Shown here one piece after another: positions 10,255 to 20,130 of a stretch of DNA of 64,000 nucleotides. The stretch lies in assembly GCA_033220425.1 (NCBI GenBank), contig CM065653.1, forward strand, positions 3,782,001 to 3,846,000, written 5' to 3'. This DNA is from Lepraria neglecta (lineage: Eukaryota > Ascomycota > Lecanoromycetes > Lecanorales > Stereocaulaceae). The position numbers and the translations under genes are program-made. The stretch's first letter is position 1. Each line of letters opens with the position of its first letter. The notes below the pieces were generated by a model. That model did not search any database. It had not been told where the DNA came from and saw only the letters and a program-made list of their open reading frames with translations.

Positions 10255-11570
10255 AGGCCTGCTGACGGGCATGAACCATCTCAACTCTTAATGCCTATTA
10301 AGAAGATGTGTGGGGTCAGCATACTTGCGGGAATGAGTGCGATGACACTACAGTGCGATAACGCCAGAACCTTATCATGTTTGTATAGTGCGAATGAAGA
10401 GCGAGGTGCATGTATGTTATGCTTGGCAAAGAGCCTCCTTTCGGGACAACCACAGTCAGATCGTGCTTAACGAGGCATCGATACGTTTCTTAGACAGCCA
10501 CACGAATACTGTTGGCTTCAGGATAGCGCATTGTATAGACAGACAATGGTTAGATGGGCATCAAAGAAGGAGTACTGCGTCCTTGAATGGAGACTGACCT
10601 CCGCAATAGCTTTTCTTGCGAGGCGGCGACGTGAACCAGCTAAACACGTTGGGCCCGCATAATCTTCTCAAGTATTGAACGGACAAATCCAAGCCTCATG
10701 ACACACATCATCTGTATTAATGCGCTCCATCGTCTCTGTCCAGGATATATCAAACTCTCCACTCAGTGGTTAGTCGTGGATATTACAAACCCAAAAGTTT
10801 GGCTTTGGTGCGAGCACCTTTTTTGTATCACAAGTTCACAAGGCAGACAAGAAATATGCGGACCCCGGTCTTTGAATACAAACGTTAACGGGTGTATTCA
10901 ATACAACCCAAAATGGCGAAATGCCAGCTTTCATTAGAGGATATGATTAGATATTATCCAGAATATCCCCAGGCTCTTGCTAAGCACAGTATATCACTAT
11001 GCAGCACCCAGATCTGATCAACAGCATCCTATCGAGCAATCATATCCTCGTCATCTCTCCTCCAGGGAGACTGTCTCTATATATTCGTTTGTGGTCAGAG
11101 CATCGACCAGCTGATGCGACTCCAGAGCCAGCACAGATGGGAATCAAGGTCTCCGCCGGTCGTCGTCATCGAAGTCATAGTGTCCAAGCATTGACCCAGT
11201 AAGTGCAACTTCAATCCAGTCGCTGAAAGGATCGAAGACTCCTCCCGAGAGCTTATCATCATCGAAGTCATGATGTCCAAGCGTCGACGCAATAATGCAA
11301 CGCTATCGCTAAATCAAAACATGTTTCCACCTGGGAGAATTCCATCATAAAAGCCATGATATCAAAGCATCGACCGGATGATGCCACTCAAACGCCATCG
11401 CTAAAACGCTCGAGGTCGTAGGACCGTGTCCATCAATGCATTAGTTGTACAATCAAAAAACCAATACCAAAGAACCTACAGCCAAATCAGCACAGGGGCC
11501 TCGTATCTAAGTTATAGATAATAATGCAACTTACCTTTCACCTTCAGACCTTAAGCGGCTTGTGAAACCT
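10255..11570. other. Spacer between SSP-2 and ZF-B; left part duplicated beside SSP-3
   Basis: About 10255-10600 aligns with 17497-17790. Both contain CTTAATGCCTRTTAAGAAGATG and then a short frame with similar residues (VCYAWQR/VCYARQK, SQIV.NEA..RF.DS). This is the non-coding arm of a segmental duplication. The 11095-11420 part holds the imperfect repeats listed separately. No gene is called. Confidence 0.5.
11080..11420. repeat. Imperfect repeats containing CATCGACC / ATGTCCAAGC
   Basis: At least four diverged units occur: GGTCAGAGCATCGACCAGCTGATGC (about 11092), GTCATAGTGTCCAAGCATTGACC (about 11175), GTCATGATGTCCAAGCGTCGACGCA (about 11268) and GCCATGATATCAAAGCATCGACCGGATGATGC (about 11352). 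The middle two share TCATCGAAGTCAT upstream. They lie downstream of ZF-B on its 3' side. Confidence 0.5.
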
Positions 11571-13639
11571 CTAAAAGATATCGAAGTCAGAGTCGAAGTC
11601 AGATTCCATTTGGATGTTAGGTGGATTCTCAAAATCCTGCTGTGGCAGTGGCAGTGCTGGAAGAGGCTTTCCCTGGCGAGAATTGGCGCCAAAATCATGA
11701 TTCATTTGTGAGCCCGTATCGCCATCAACAGATGGGGAAGCTAGCATGGATGCACTTTCATAATGATTAAGTTGCTCTGGTCGAGGAATACCATGGTGGA
11801 GTCCCGCCGGCGCGCTAGCGAATGTAGAAAGTGCTTGACCTGCATCAATATATTGGTCTATAAGCGAGGCTTCGCTTGCATTGAAATGGTCTCGGTCGTA
11901 CGAATTGTAGCTGGGGTGGAAGCCGGGATTCAGCGGCTGCGTCCTGGTTGAAGAGGCAAAAAATGACCATGGTTGCTGGAGCATATGTCCGCTGGTATCT
12001 GAGAATGAAGCCGAGTGCGTTGTAAGGCCGGCCAAAGAATCTTCCGTTGCAAACGGGCTTTTGAAGAGAGCTGTCTGACTTGGTTGTGGAAATTGCGACC
12101 CGCAAAAGTCCAGTCTAGAAGTGTTGACATTGTTCAATGGTGAGACTGAAGCACTTCGTTGTGCAAAGGTTGCATTCGGTGTGAGGCTCATTGTAGACGT
12201 CAGCGCGGCATGGGCCACACCTTGGAAATCGGAGTTTGAATCAAAGTCCATCTGTTGTTCGGCAGATACCGCGATGGGCGTCGTGTAGCCCTGACGAGGC
12301 GTGTTAGAGGTATTGGCGCGTAGCTGGAATGCCGCTAATGCAAGGTCTTGTCCACACTCCTCGCCTGTTTCCAGTCTGAGCTGCAGTCCTTCTGCAGTTG
12401 GCAGCTCCCAGCTGAAGTTGCATTCGAGCAACGTGGGGTGTGATGCCAGGAGATGTTGCCAAGCATTGGTGACCTTGGGTTGTAGTAGCAAGCCTCTAAT
12501 CACATTCGTCAAACTCCATTGGTCCATGACCTGGCCGTGGCTCCAGTGGTCGTGGTCGATGTGATTTAGGCGATCCGTTAGGGAAGCGAAAAGCTTGACG
12601 CAGAATCCACAGGAGAAGGCATTCTTGTTAGGAGTATATCGCCATCTTTCAGCGAGCATAGATGCATCATCGCTTGAGATACCATGAGTTGCCAAATGTT
12701 TGACCATGTTTGGCTTCCTTGTTCTAGTCAAGGGTTCCTTTGACGGACCAGCGCACGAGTAGGCTCGGTGTTCCTGGAGGTGGCTCGGACTTGGCCCTCG
12801 AAGGCCACAGAATACGCATTGCGGACCCAGTCCAAGATCTTCGAGAGGGCCGTGTGGCATACACGCATAGACGGTCTCATGCTCTTTTTCATGCCTTTTC
12901 CATCCGTCACAAGTATTTATAGGGTTCTTGTGCTCGCCATAAGTGCACCAATGGGTATGTTCATCTTCTTCGAGGTTGAATAGACTGGCTTGGCCCAAAG
13001 AGCTCCTCGGAGAGCTGTAGGCTGTAGCGCTACTGTAAGGAGAGGACGGCCCAAACGAACTGATTGAGGATCTCAGGCTTGACCTTGCTGAGCTCTTGCG
13101 TGTAGCACGAGAGAAGGACGTAGTAGAGCGTTTGGAGGCAGACCGGCTGCTTCCGTAGGACCTGCGTTCGAGGAGTTGTTTGTTGACATTGACGTTGTCT
13201 GCAGGCAACGATTAGCTGTTTGAGATGCTGAAGTGTGCGTGAGAGCGTGAGCGGAGAAGAACTAACCCGCGAGAAGGTCGTACCGAAGCCACGCCAGAAC
13301 ATTACCATTATGACAGTCCTTCAATGTGTTGAGTGCATCGATCTGCTCGCTCGAAAGACAACCAGGGCCCGAACGAAGCTGGAAGCCTGGTTCGATAGAT
13401 CGAAGCAGTGTAAGCCAGGCAATGACCTTGTCTTCTTCGACATCCTTGAGTACTGTGATAGCTGCCTCCTGCTCTGGTGTTGGGATAGAAGAAGGCGTCT
13501 TTTCCTCATCGTCTGTGTTTGTTGTCGAGCTTTCGAAAGAGCTAGCAGGCTTCAGAGTGCAAGAGAACTCGGGCAGTTGCGACCGGGTGCTGACTAATTG
13601 ACGATCGCTCTGCGTTGGGGCTGAAGCCTGAAGATCCAT
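11571..13639 (-). CDS. ZF-B: C2H2-like zinc-finger protein, paralogue 2 of 3
   Basis: Exon 1 is 13639-13267 and exon 2 is 13198-11571, separated by a 68-nt intron (13199-13266; GTTAGT donor, CTAAT branch, TGCAG acceptor), giving about 666 aa. A frame-open ATG at 13774 exists, but the 13639 start aligns with ZF-C (both soon read QLVST). Exon 1 encodes the duplicated AWL motifs (VLKDVEEDKVIAWL; TLKDCHNGNVLAWL). Exon 2 begins ADNVNVN and has a Ser-rich region. Its Cys/His modules are HWCTYG...TCDGWKRHEKEHE, where the second Cys of the first module is replaced by Gly, then CVFCG...HLQEHRAYSC, KHLATHG and the finger CGFC-x12-H-x4-H. The end is acidic (FDSDFDIF). It is closer to ZF-C than to ZF-A. 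Confidence 0.83.
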
Positions 13640-16600
13640 GCGTAGATCAGGTTGGGTGAGGGATAAGAGCGACGAATTTGCACATCGGATGAAAGAAGAA
13701 AATTGGTCCCGAATGACCCGTAGAAGAGAAGCGCAAAAAGGGAAGAGAACTTTTGTGACATCTGAAGGGGACAAGCTGACGTTTTACTACGAGCATTTGT
13801 TATGGTGGAGGCTTGGTGGAGGGATGGCAGTGTAACCGGCGGGGTGGCAGGCGCTAATGGAAAATCGAAACCGTGAAGATTTATTGGTCGTTGATTGTTC
13901 CTGAAGCTTCGAGGCTGGCAGCCAGGAGGTGACAGACCTGTGAGTGGTGAGGCGATGATGGTGTCAAATCGACATTTTTCAAAGCATTCAGATCCGTTCT
14001 TACTGTACTGGCTCGGCTGGATCCTCATCTTCGTTCTTTAATTGACCATTACTAAAGCATCGACCTCAAAGTTGCGTGGCCCTCCCTACCAGAGTCCCCC
14101 AATCAAATGCGAATTGCTTTCGAATACTAGGTGATCAAGGTTGTGCGGCGCCTCGGACCGAATCGTGGTATGCATCGTATTTTAACCAGAGGCACTGTGG
14201 ATCAGCAATAAATAATTGGATCGTATGTAAGCTGATTAAGGTCGACGAATATTTCCAATTCTGCCTTTAGAAGGATTCACCCCCCAAGTTGTCACACCCA
14301 CCGAGTTGTCAGCCCTGTAGGGCTGAACATCAAAATTTTGCAAATTTTTATTGCATATTTAACTTATTCAACACCAAAAACTAGTAACTCTACTATATCT
14401 AAATTTACCGCCCGCAAGGCGTCAGAAGAAGATTATAACTCTGCGGTTAAGGGTGACTACTACGGATCTACAGCAAAGACGGTGGAAGGCGCGGGGCGAG
14501 GACGAGCAGCAAAGCTCTGGGGACCTTAAGAAGCAACCAATAGGAAGAGGGCAACGTATAAGGAAGCCCCGCAAGGCTAAGATATAGCTAGCAACCTGAA
14601 TGGAGTCCAAAAAGTCCAAATCTGCAATAAAAATTTTCAGATTTGCAAATTTTTGATGTTCAGCCCTACAGGGCTAACAACTTGGGGGGTTCTAGTTCGG
14701 CGCCGCCGAAAGATTTAGGCCGCCAATGCTGCCCAGTCGTTCCTTGCCACTTTCTCACTCATCAGTACATTTTCTCCCCTGATACAGATTGAGACTCAAA
14801 CTAAATATTTTTAAAAAAGCCTTTATTGATAACAATATGCTTTTCTCAAATTAGCTTCTCGGCATCTAGAGTCTCAATACGGAGTCGAAGGCAAAGGCGC
14901 ATCTTCCATCCGATCCCCCGAGAGGCGTGAATGGGCTTGGACATCATCTCGTGGGAATCGACGTCACTCTCAACTTACGACCTAGGGAGTTTTTGCAAAT
15001 TCTTTCAACAGCAGAAGAGATTCAAAAGCCGCAGCGGCCTAGGATCGTCGACACGCTCAATGATCACTGTCATTTATTTGATACGAACGCCGGAAGAGAG
15101 GACATACTTCAGCATTACTGAAACGAAAGCTCCGCAATTTTATCCACCAACCAGGATGAGGAGCTCGTGGGGCTGTCGACCGATTGGGTTGAGGTGCTAC
15201 TCTTCTCTTCGAATTCTGGGCTCCGAAAACGTTCCAGGCTGAATTGATTATTATCATCGTTGTAGCGCAATCATCAGGGAAGCGCAGCATACAATACTGG
15301 GACAACATCAATTAAGGTATTGTCAATGTGGACATAGCCCTTAATGTCCTGCACTGCTGCTGAAACCTGCTTTGCTAATGGGGGCAGGCTCCTTGTAACA
15401 TTCTTCTGATGGTCAACCACTCGCTTTATCGGTCGAAGTCCACATCTCAAAAGGAATGAGTCTTTCACCGACTTAGGTGTATGCATCGAGAGTTGCGTCT
15501 TAGTAATCCCTAGAATCTCACTGATATATGCCAAGGCTGACACCTCTGGATAGCGCACCATGCCGAACAGCGACTCCGCCTAGCGAGGGATAAGATCCGC
15601 CTAGATCAGAATCGATGGCCCGTGTAACACCCACAGCAGCACCGACGCTATCTTCCAGACTTGAGACATCCGCCGGTGCCGGATGTTAAGTGTTCATGCC
15701 AACGAGATTCGTCTTCTAGCATTAGCTACAAACCCATAGACATGGATCCTCGCGAACTGAGCTTGATCATTGACACTTTCCAGCATCTGCTATCTAGATT
15801 CTGCTTTCCCTTCGATTCATGAACAACCATAGACGGTACCGATACATATCATATATGCTGCATACCGTCCAATCATCCACCTGCAGCATTCATCAACCTC
15901 TGATATAGTCTCAAAATGTTTGACACTTGGCCGGTTGTATAAAGATGTAATGACTCGGTTTGCCTAATTTGGTTTAGGTAGATGACGAAGTGGTATGTTA
16001 GATTCGATGAAATAGGCTGCTTCAAACTACGGCCGCGTTAAAATTCGCATATCAATGTCACTACACCGCCCCCAGTAACCACCTACTACTACGAGCATAT
16101 AGACCTGCGCTCCCTAAATCTGCTTTGAGGAGGGGGAAAGGTTAATCGTCTTGCGCAGCCTTGCGGAGTGAGCGTGTTCTCTAACAGAAGAGGTCGTCGT
16201 ACCAAATATGGTAATGTTCCGCTTATCATGCTGACCAATGGGCAAATGGTAAGCGTTCTATTGAGAAGCGTGACCGCAGCAGTAGACTTGGCACCGTGGC
16301 GTGTCACCCATATGAGGGTTGTTCGAGAGCCGACCTAAAAATGTATTGTCATAGGAACCCGCTCGTAAGAATGGGCGTAATCGACCGTAATTTTGGCTAA
16401 GGCAAGGGGAAAGGCGCCCTATGCCGCCCAATCCCGACGCGGACTTTGCTAAAATGGGGTCCCATTTTGGGTTGTTGCAGGGGTTTTCCCGCGACAATAC
16501 AACAAATTAAAACCTTACAAGGCGAATGGCTATTACTAGCCCAATCGGCCCCATTACACTGCCACTGAGCTTGTCGGATCCAGTGCTGAAAACCAAACAT

Positions 16601-17046
16601 TTTATTGGCTTGTTTGACTCATCAGATTGCTTCGCAGGCAGGCTATTGATCTCGCATCGATGTGGCTTACACCTGAGCCCCTTGAACAGCAAGAAGGATG
16701 TTGGCTACTTGCTAGCTCCATTGCACACAATGCAGGAGCCTAACAGCTGATGTGTCCGCGAATGTCTTACCTATTGCAAGTATTTGCCGTCTCCCATGTC
16801 TTTTGACCTTCCTTATCTTCTCCTCCGTTTCCCTTGCGACAATTACCCCCCTCTTACTTCATTATTGCATAATTCTCGGGCTCTTTTTACTCTACGAGTG
16901 GGTCTATTGTTGTATGACCATCATGAGGCTCGTACTTTTTTTTGTACTAGTCCTTGGTTCTGTCGCTTTTCCGTTGCAGCTCTTCCCTGAGGACCATGAG
17001 CCGAAAATCTCGGGCTACAAAATTTATGCCAACTGCGTGCCTTATC
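13640..17046. other. Long spacer between ZF-B and SSP-3
   Basis: It contains the inverted-repeat element at 14279-14690. On the minus strand, 15274-15561 has an open frame (ITKTQLSMHTPKSVKDSF...GYVHIDNTLIDVVPVLYAALP) that continues one frame over as PDDCATTMIIINSAWNVFGAQ. This looks like a frameshifted gene fragment, but its family is not recognised. The rest shows only short frames. The region from about 16900 resembles sequence upstream of SSP-2. Confidence 0.4.
14279..14690. mobile_element. MITE-like element with nested terminal inverted repeats
   Basis: The left end begins ACCCCCCAAGTTGT and the right end is its exact reverse complement ACAACTTGGGGGGT. Further in, AGCCCTGTAGGGCTGAACATCAAAA on the left is matched by the inverted copy ending at about 14675 on the right, apart from one or two mismatches, and GCAATAAAAATTTT closes the inverted arms. 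On the left an extra 17 bp (CACACCCACCGAGTTGT) separates the two parts and partly repeats the end motif. The 412-bp interior has no transposase. No clear target duplication is visible. It is probably a non-autonomous DNA transposon; the superfamily is unknown. Confidence 0.7.
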
Positions 17047-17496
17047 ATGCAAAAGGTTTTGCTCTTCGTCTGTGCAATCTTTGCTGCCACCCATTGCCTC
17101 TCCGACAAACTTCCAACTCGTGTGGATGCTGAGCACAGTGAAGCAGCCCCACCTCTAGTACTACTTGACGAACCGCCTCAATGCACATGCATCGTTAGTC
17201 GACTCGTCCGCAGACTTACTCACTCACGGAGCTCGCAACACCATAACATGTCCATGTCACCCCAGCTTGGATAACCATCATCTCCGCCAAGCGCTCTACA
17301 GGGTAACACAGCGAGTGATCACGTTTTTCGCGCCATCATAACGGCCCCACGCTCTTTAGTATAAATAATACCTGGCGGCTCCACGGTAAGCCTCAAATCG
17401 TACCATGGTACGTGATGCCTCGGAATTTTGACTACGGTAGCAGCTTTGAAGGCAAGAGGCCGGCGTGAACCGGTCAGATATGGCTGGCCTGCGTAG
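17047..17496 (+). pseudogene. SSP-3: third copy of the small secreted protein family, truncated by a stop and a frameshift
   Basis: ATG at 17047 opens a 75-aa frame with a good signal peptide (MQKVLLFVCAIFAATHCLS), then QCTCIVSRLVRRL, ending at TAA 17272-17274. The homologous frame resumes after this TAA and reaches FRAIITA; one extra base then shifts it before NNTWRLH. Splicing a 48-nt intron (17396-17443; GTAAGC donor, TTTTGAC branch, GTAGCAG acceptor) would give exon 2 17444-17496 ending RYGWPA and a stop. It is very similar to SSP-2, including the TAA. It could still express a secreted 75-residue product lacking the family C-terminus. Confidence 0.7.
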
Positions 17497-18058
17497 AGGT
17501 CTGCTGATCGATACGTCAACTCTTAATGCCTGTTAAGAAGATGCGTGAGACCACCATGCTTGCGAGAACGAGAGTGGTGATACCAGAACGTTATCATGTC
17601 TGTATCGTGCTCATAAAGAACGAGGTGCGTGTATGCTATGCTAGGCAAAAAGTCTCCTATTGGGACAAATATAGTCAGATCGTGCCTAATGAGGCACTCA
17701 CTCGTTTCATGGACAGCAACACAGATCCTAATAGCTTTGGGCTAGTGCACAGTATAAATAAACAACGTTTAGATAGAGGTTAAGGAAATCACGCTGCGTT
17801 ATATAACCTTATCTCTAATTGTGGGATACCTCGCTATCATACTGGAACAGCCCCAACGCCATCGCTAATAGCTTCGGCATGTAGAATGAAAGCCTGGAAA
17901 TCTATTCGTTACACAAACATTGAATGATGTGATGACTATAGAAGTGTTAGTACGAGACGGTAGCAGAACTTGGTTGTCTTTACTCACAACTGTGTATCCT
18001 CCTCTTTGTGGCCTCTCTCATTACTGTGTAGCTTCTTAGACCTGAAATGACCTTGAAG
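17497..18058. other. Spacer between SSP-3 and ZF-C, duplicated arm
   Basis: The left two thirds align with 10255-10600 next to SSP-2 and mark the segmental duplication. No gene is seen; the short frame here is shared with the other copy but has stops and no domain. Confidence 0.5.
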
Positions 18059-20130
18059 CTAGTCACTGTCCAATTCCATGGAGGATCTGGCCCGAAGCGC
18101 GAATGAATGAGCCTTCCGCGGGTCTGGCAACGGCGGTAACGGCTTCTCTATAGACTGGCGACTAGGGGAATGCATAGGCGACGAGACCAGCGCGCCATCA
18201 GGACTGCGAAAAGCCAACATCTTGCCATTTTCGTGACGATCAAAGACATTCGACCATGAGTTATATTGTAGTTGTTGCTGCTGTCTTTCTGAGCTTTGTA
18301 AAGCGTTGATGTATCCCACACCGGGGTGTGGAAGTTGAGCGACACGGGGCGACCCTCGTGGAGTGGGATATTCTCGGTTCTGTGTCTGGAAACTTAGGTG
18401 CAACTCTGGATTAGCTGCTGAAGCTGCAGGCTGGGGAACATGGAACGACGACTGCGGTAGGATCATGTGGCTAGTGCCATTAGGGAAGGGAGCTGTTGAG
18501 AACGAAGGGTTCCAAGAATAGCCGCTCGTAGACGGACCGTTGAAAATCGCAGTTCGCTCAGTGGAGTAGTTGGAGCGCCTATCCAGTGATTCCGATCTAG
18601 AGGCCGTGGTGTTGCTACATGGCGAGTTTGGCTGGACCCTCAAAGCCCCTCTCTGTTGTATGGTCGATATTGTAGGATTGGTCACCGGCGTGCGCGCTGT
18701 CCTTGTCGGATGATGCCCGTCAAGGGAAGAGACATCGAGATCCATCTGGTGTATCTCAGGATTCGCGACCCCCTGCCCAAGAGCCCCATAGTCGTAATCA
18801 CTAAGCCAATAAGCAAGCGTAGCAAGGTCTATGGCGCTGTCTTCGCCCAACTCTAGCTTGAGCTGGAGACCCTCGGCTTTAGGTAGTTCCCATCGGAGCG
18901 AGGATTCGCCGAACGGAGGGGCCAGATAACTTTCCCACACTTCTTTGACTTCAGGCTGTAGTAACAAACCTCTGATCACGTTAGTCAAACTCCACTCACT
19001 CATGTCCCGGCCATGTTTCCAATGCTCGTTATCAATGTGACTCGATCGGTCGGAGAGTGTGGGAAACAGCTTGACACAGAACCCGCATGAGAAAGCTTGC
19101 TTGTTCGAGACGTATCGCCATTTGTCAGCCAGTGATGAGGCCTTCTCTCCAAAGATGCCATGCAATGTAAGGTGTTTGACGAGGTTGGACCTTCTTGACA
19201 ATGTCAAAGGCTTGCGAGAAGTTCCCGCGCAAGCGAGTAAATGATGCTGATGTAGATGGCTTTGGCTTGGGTTGCAAGCCCCACAGAATGCGCATTCAGG
19301 TCCCGCAGCTGTATTCTCCACAGCACCAAAGGGCATGCACCTATAGACGATCTCATGTTCCCTTTCGTGTCTTTTCCAAGCGTCGCAGGTGCCTATAGGT
19401 TTCGGATGCTCGCAGTGCGTACACCAATGTTTATGTCCAGATTCCTCATCTTCAGGCCCTCCCTCCGGAACATCGGACAATAAGATGCTGCTCCCTAGTG
19501 AGGTTCGGGGGGTGCTGCGGCTTGTGCCATTACTGTAAAGAGAGCACTGGCCGACAGAGCTAATCGACGATCTTTGGCTAGACCTGGTCGAGTTTTGTCG
19601 CGTATGACGTGGCGATGAACCATTGGAACGTTTAGGCTGGGTCCGCTTGCTTGTGTAAGAAGCCGAGTGCTTGCTTACATTGTCTACACACAATGATTAG
19701 CTTTTCCCCTGTAAAGAAGTATTGAAGCTTGGCATCACGAACCAGGTGTGAGTGCCAAGTCGAGCCATGCCTTAATTTCCTCATCATGGCAGGGTTTCAG
19801 CGTTGAGAGCGCACTCAGATGTTGGCTGGTAAGACACCCAGGGCCTGTGGGACCAGCACGCAATTGAGTACCAGGCTGAAGGGACCGAAGAAGTGTGAGC
19901 CAGGCAAGGATGTTGCCTTCGCCGAAAGCCTGCAAGTGGCCAATAGCTGCCCTCTGCTCGGCAGATGGAGAACGAGACGTAGCTCGTTCATCTGTGCTCG
20001 CATCAGTGCTTCGAGAGGAAGGAGGAAGATAGGGCGTCTCCGAAGATAACGAGGCAGATGTGGCTGTTGTGCTGACTAATTGACTAGTACCCATTGGCTT
20101 TAAGGCTGATGATGGACAACCCATGCTCAA
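18059..20130 (-). CDS. ZF-C: C2H2-like zinc-finger protein, paralogue 3 of 3
   Basis: Exon 1 is 20130-19743 and exon 2 is 19683-18059, with a 59-nt intron (19684-19742; GTTCGT donor, GCTAATC branch, GTGTAG acceptor), giving about 670 aa. A second ATG stands two codons in. Exon 1 carries the duplicated motif (HLQAFGEGNILAWL; TLKPCHDEEIKAWLD). Exon 2 starts DNVSKHS like ZF-B's DNVNVN. It has a Ser-rich stretch, HWCTHCEHPKPIGTCDAWKRHE, CAFCGACNPSQSHLHQHHLLAC, KHLTLHG and the finger CGFC-x12-H-x4-H. A WSLTNVIRGLLLQP block is shared word for word with ZF-B. The C-terminus is Pro/Ser/Gln rich and ends in an acidic ELDSD. It converges on SSP-3 and diverges from SSP-4. Confidence 0.83.

Noticed and set aside
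13639-13774. Upstream ATG of ZF-B at 13774
   Set aside because: The extra 45 residues have no counterpart in ZF-A or ZF-C, while the 13639 start aligns with ZF-C.
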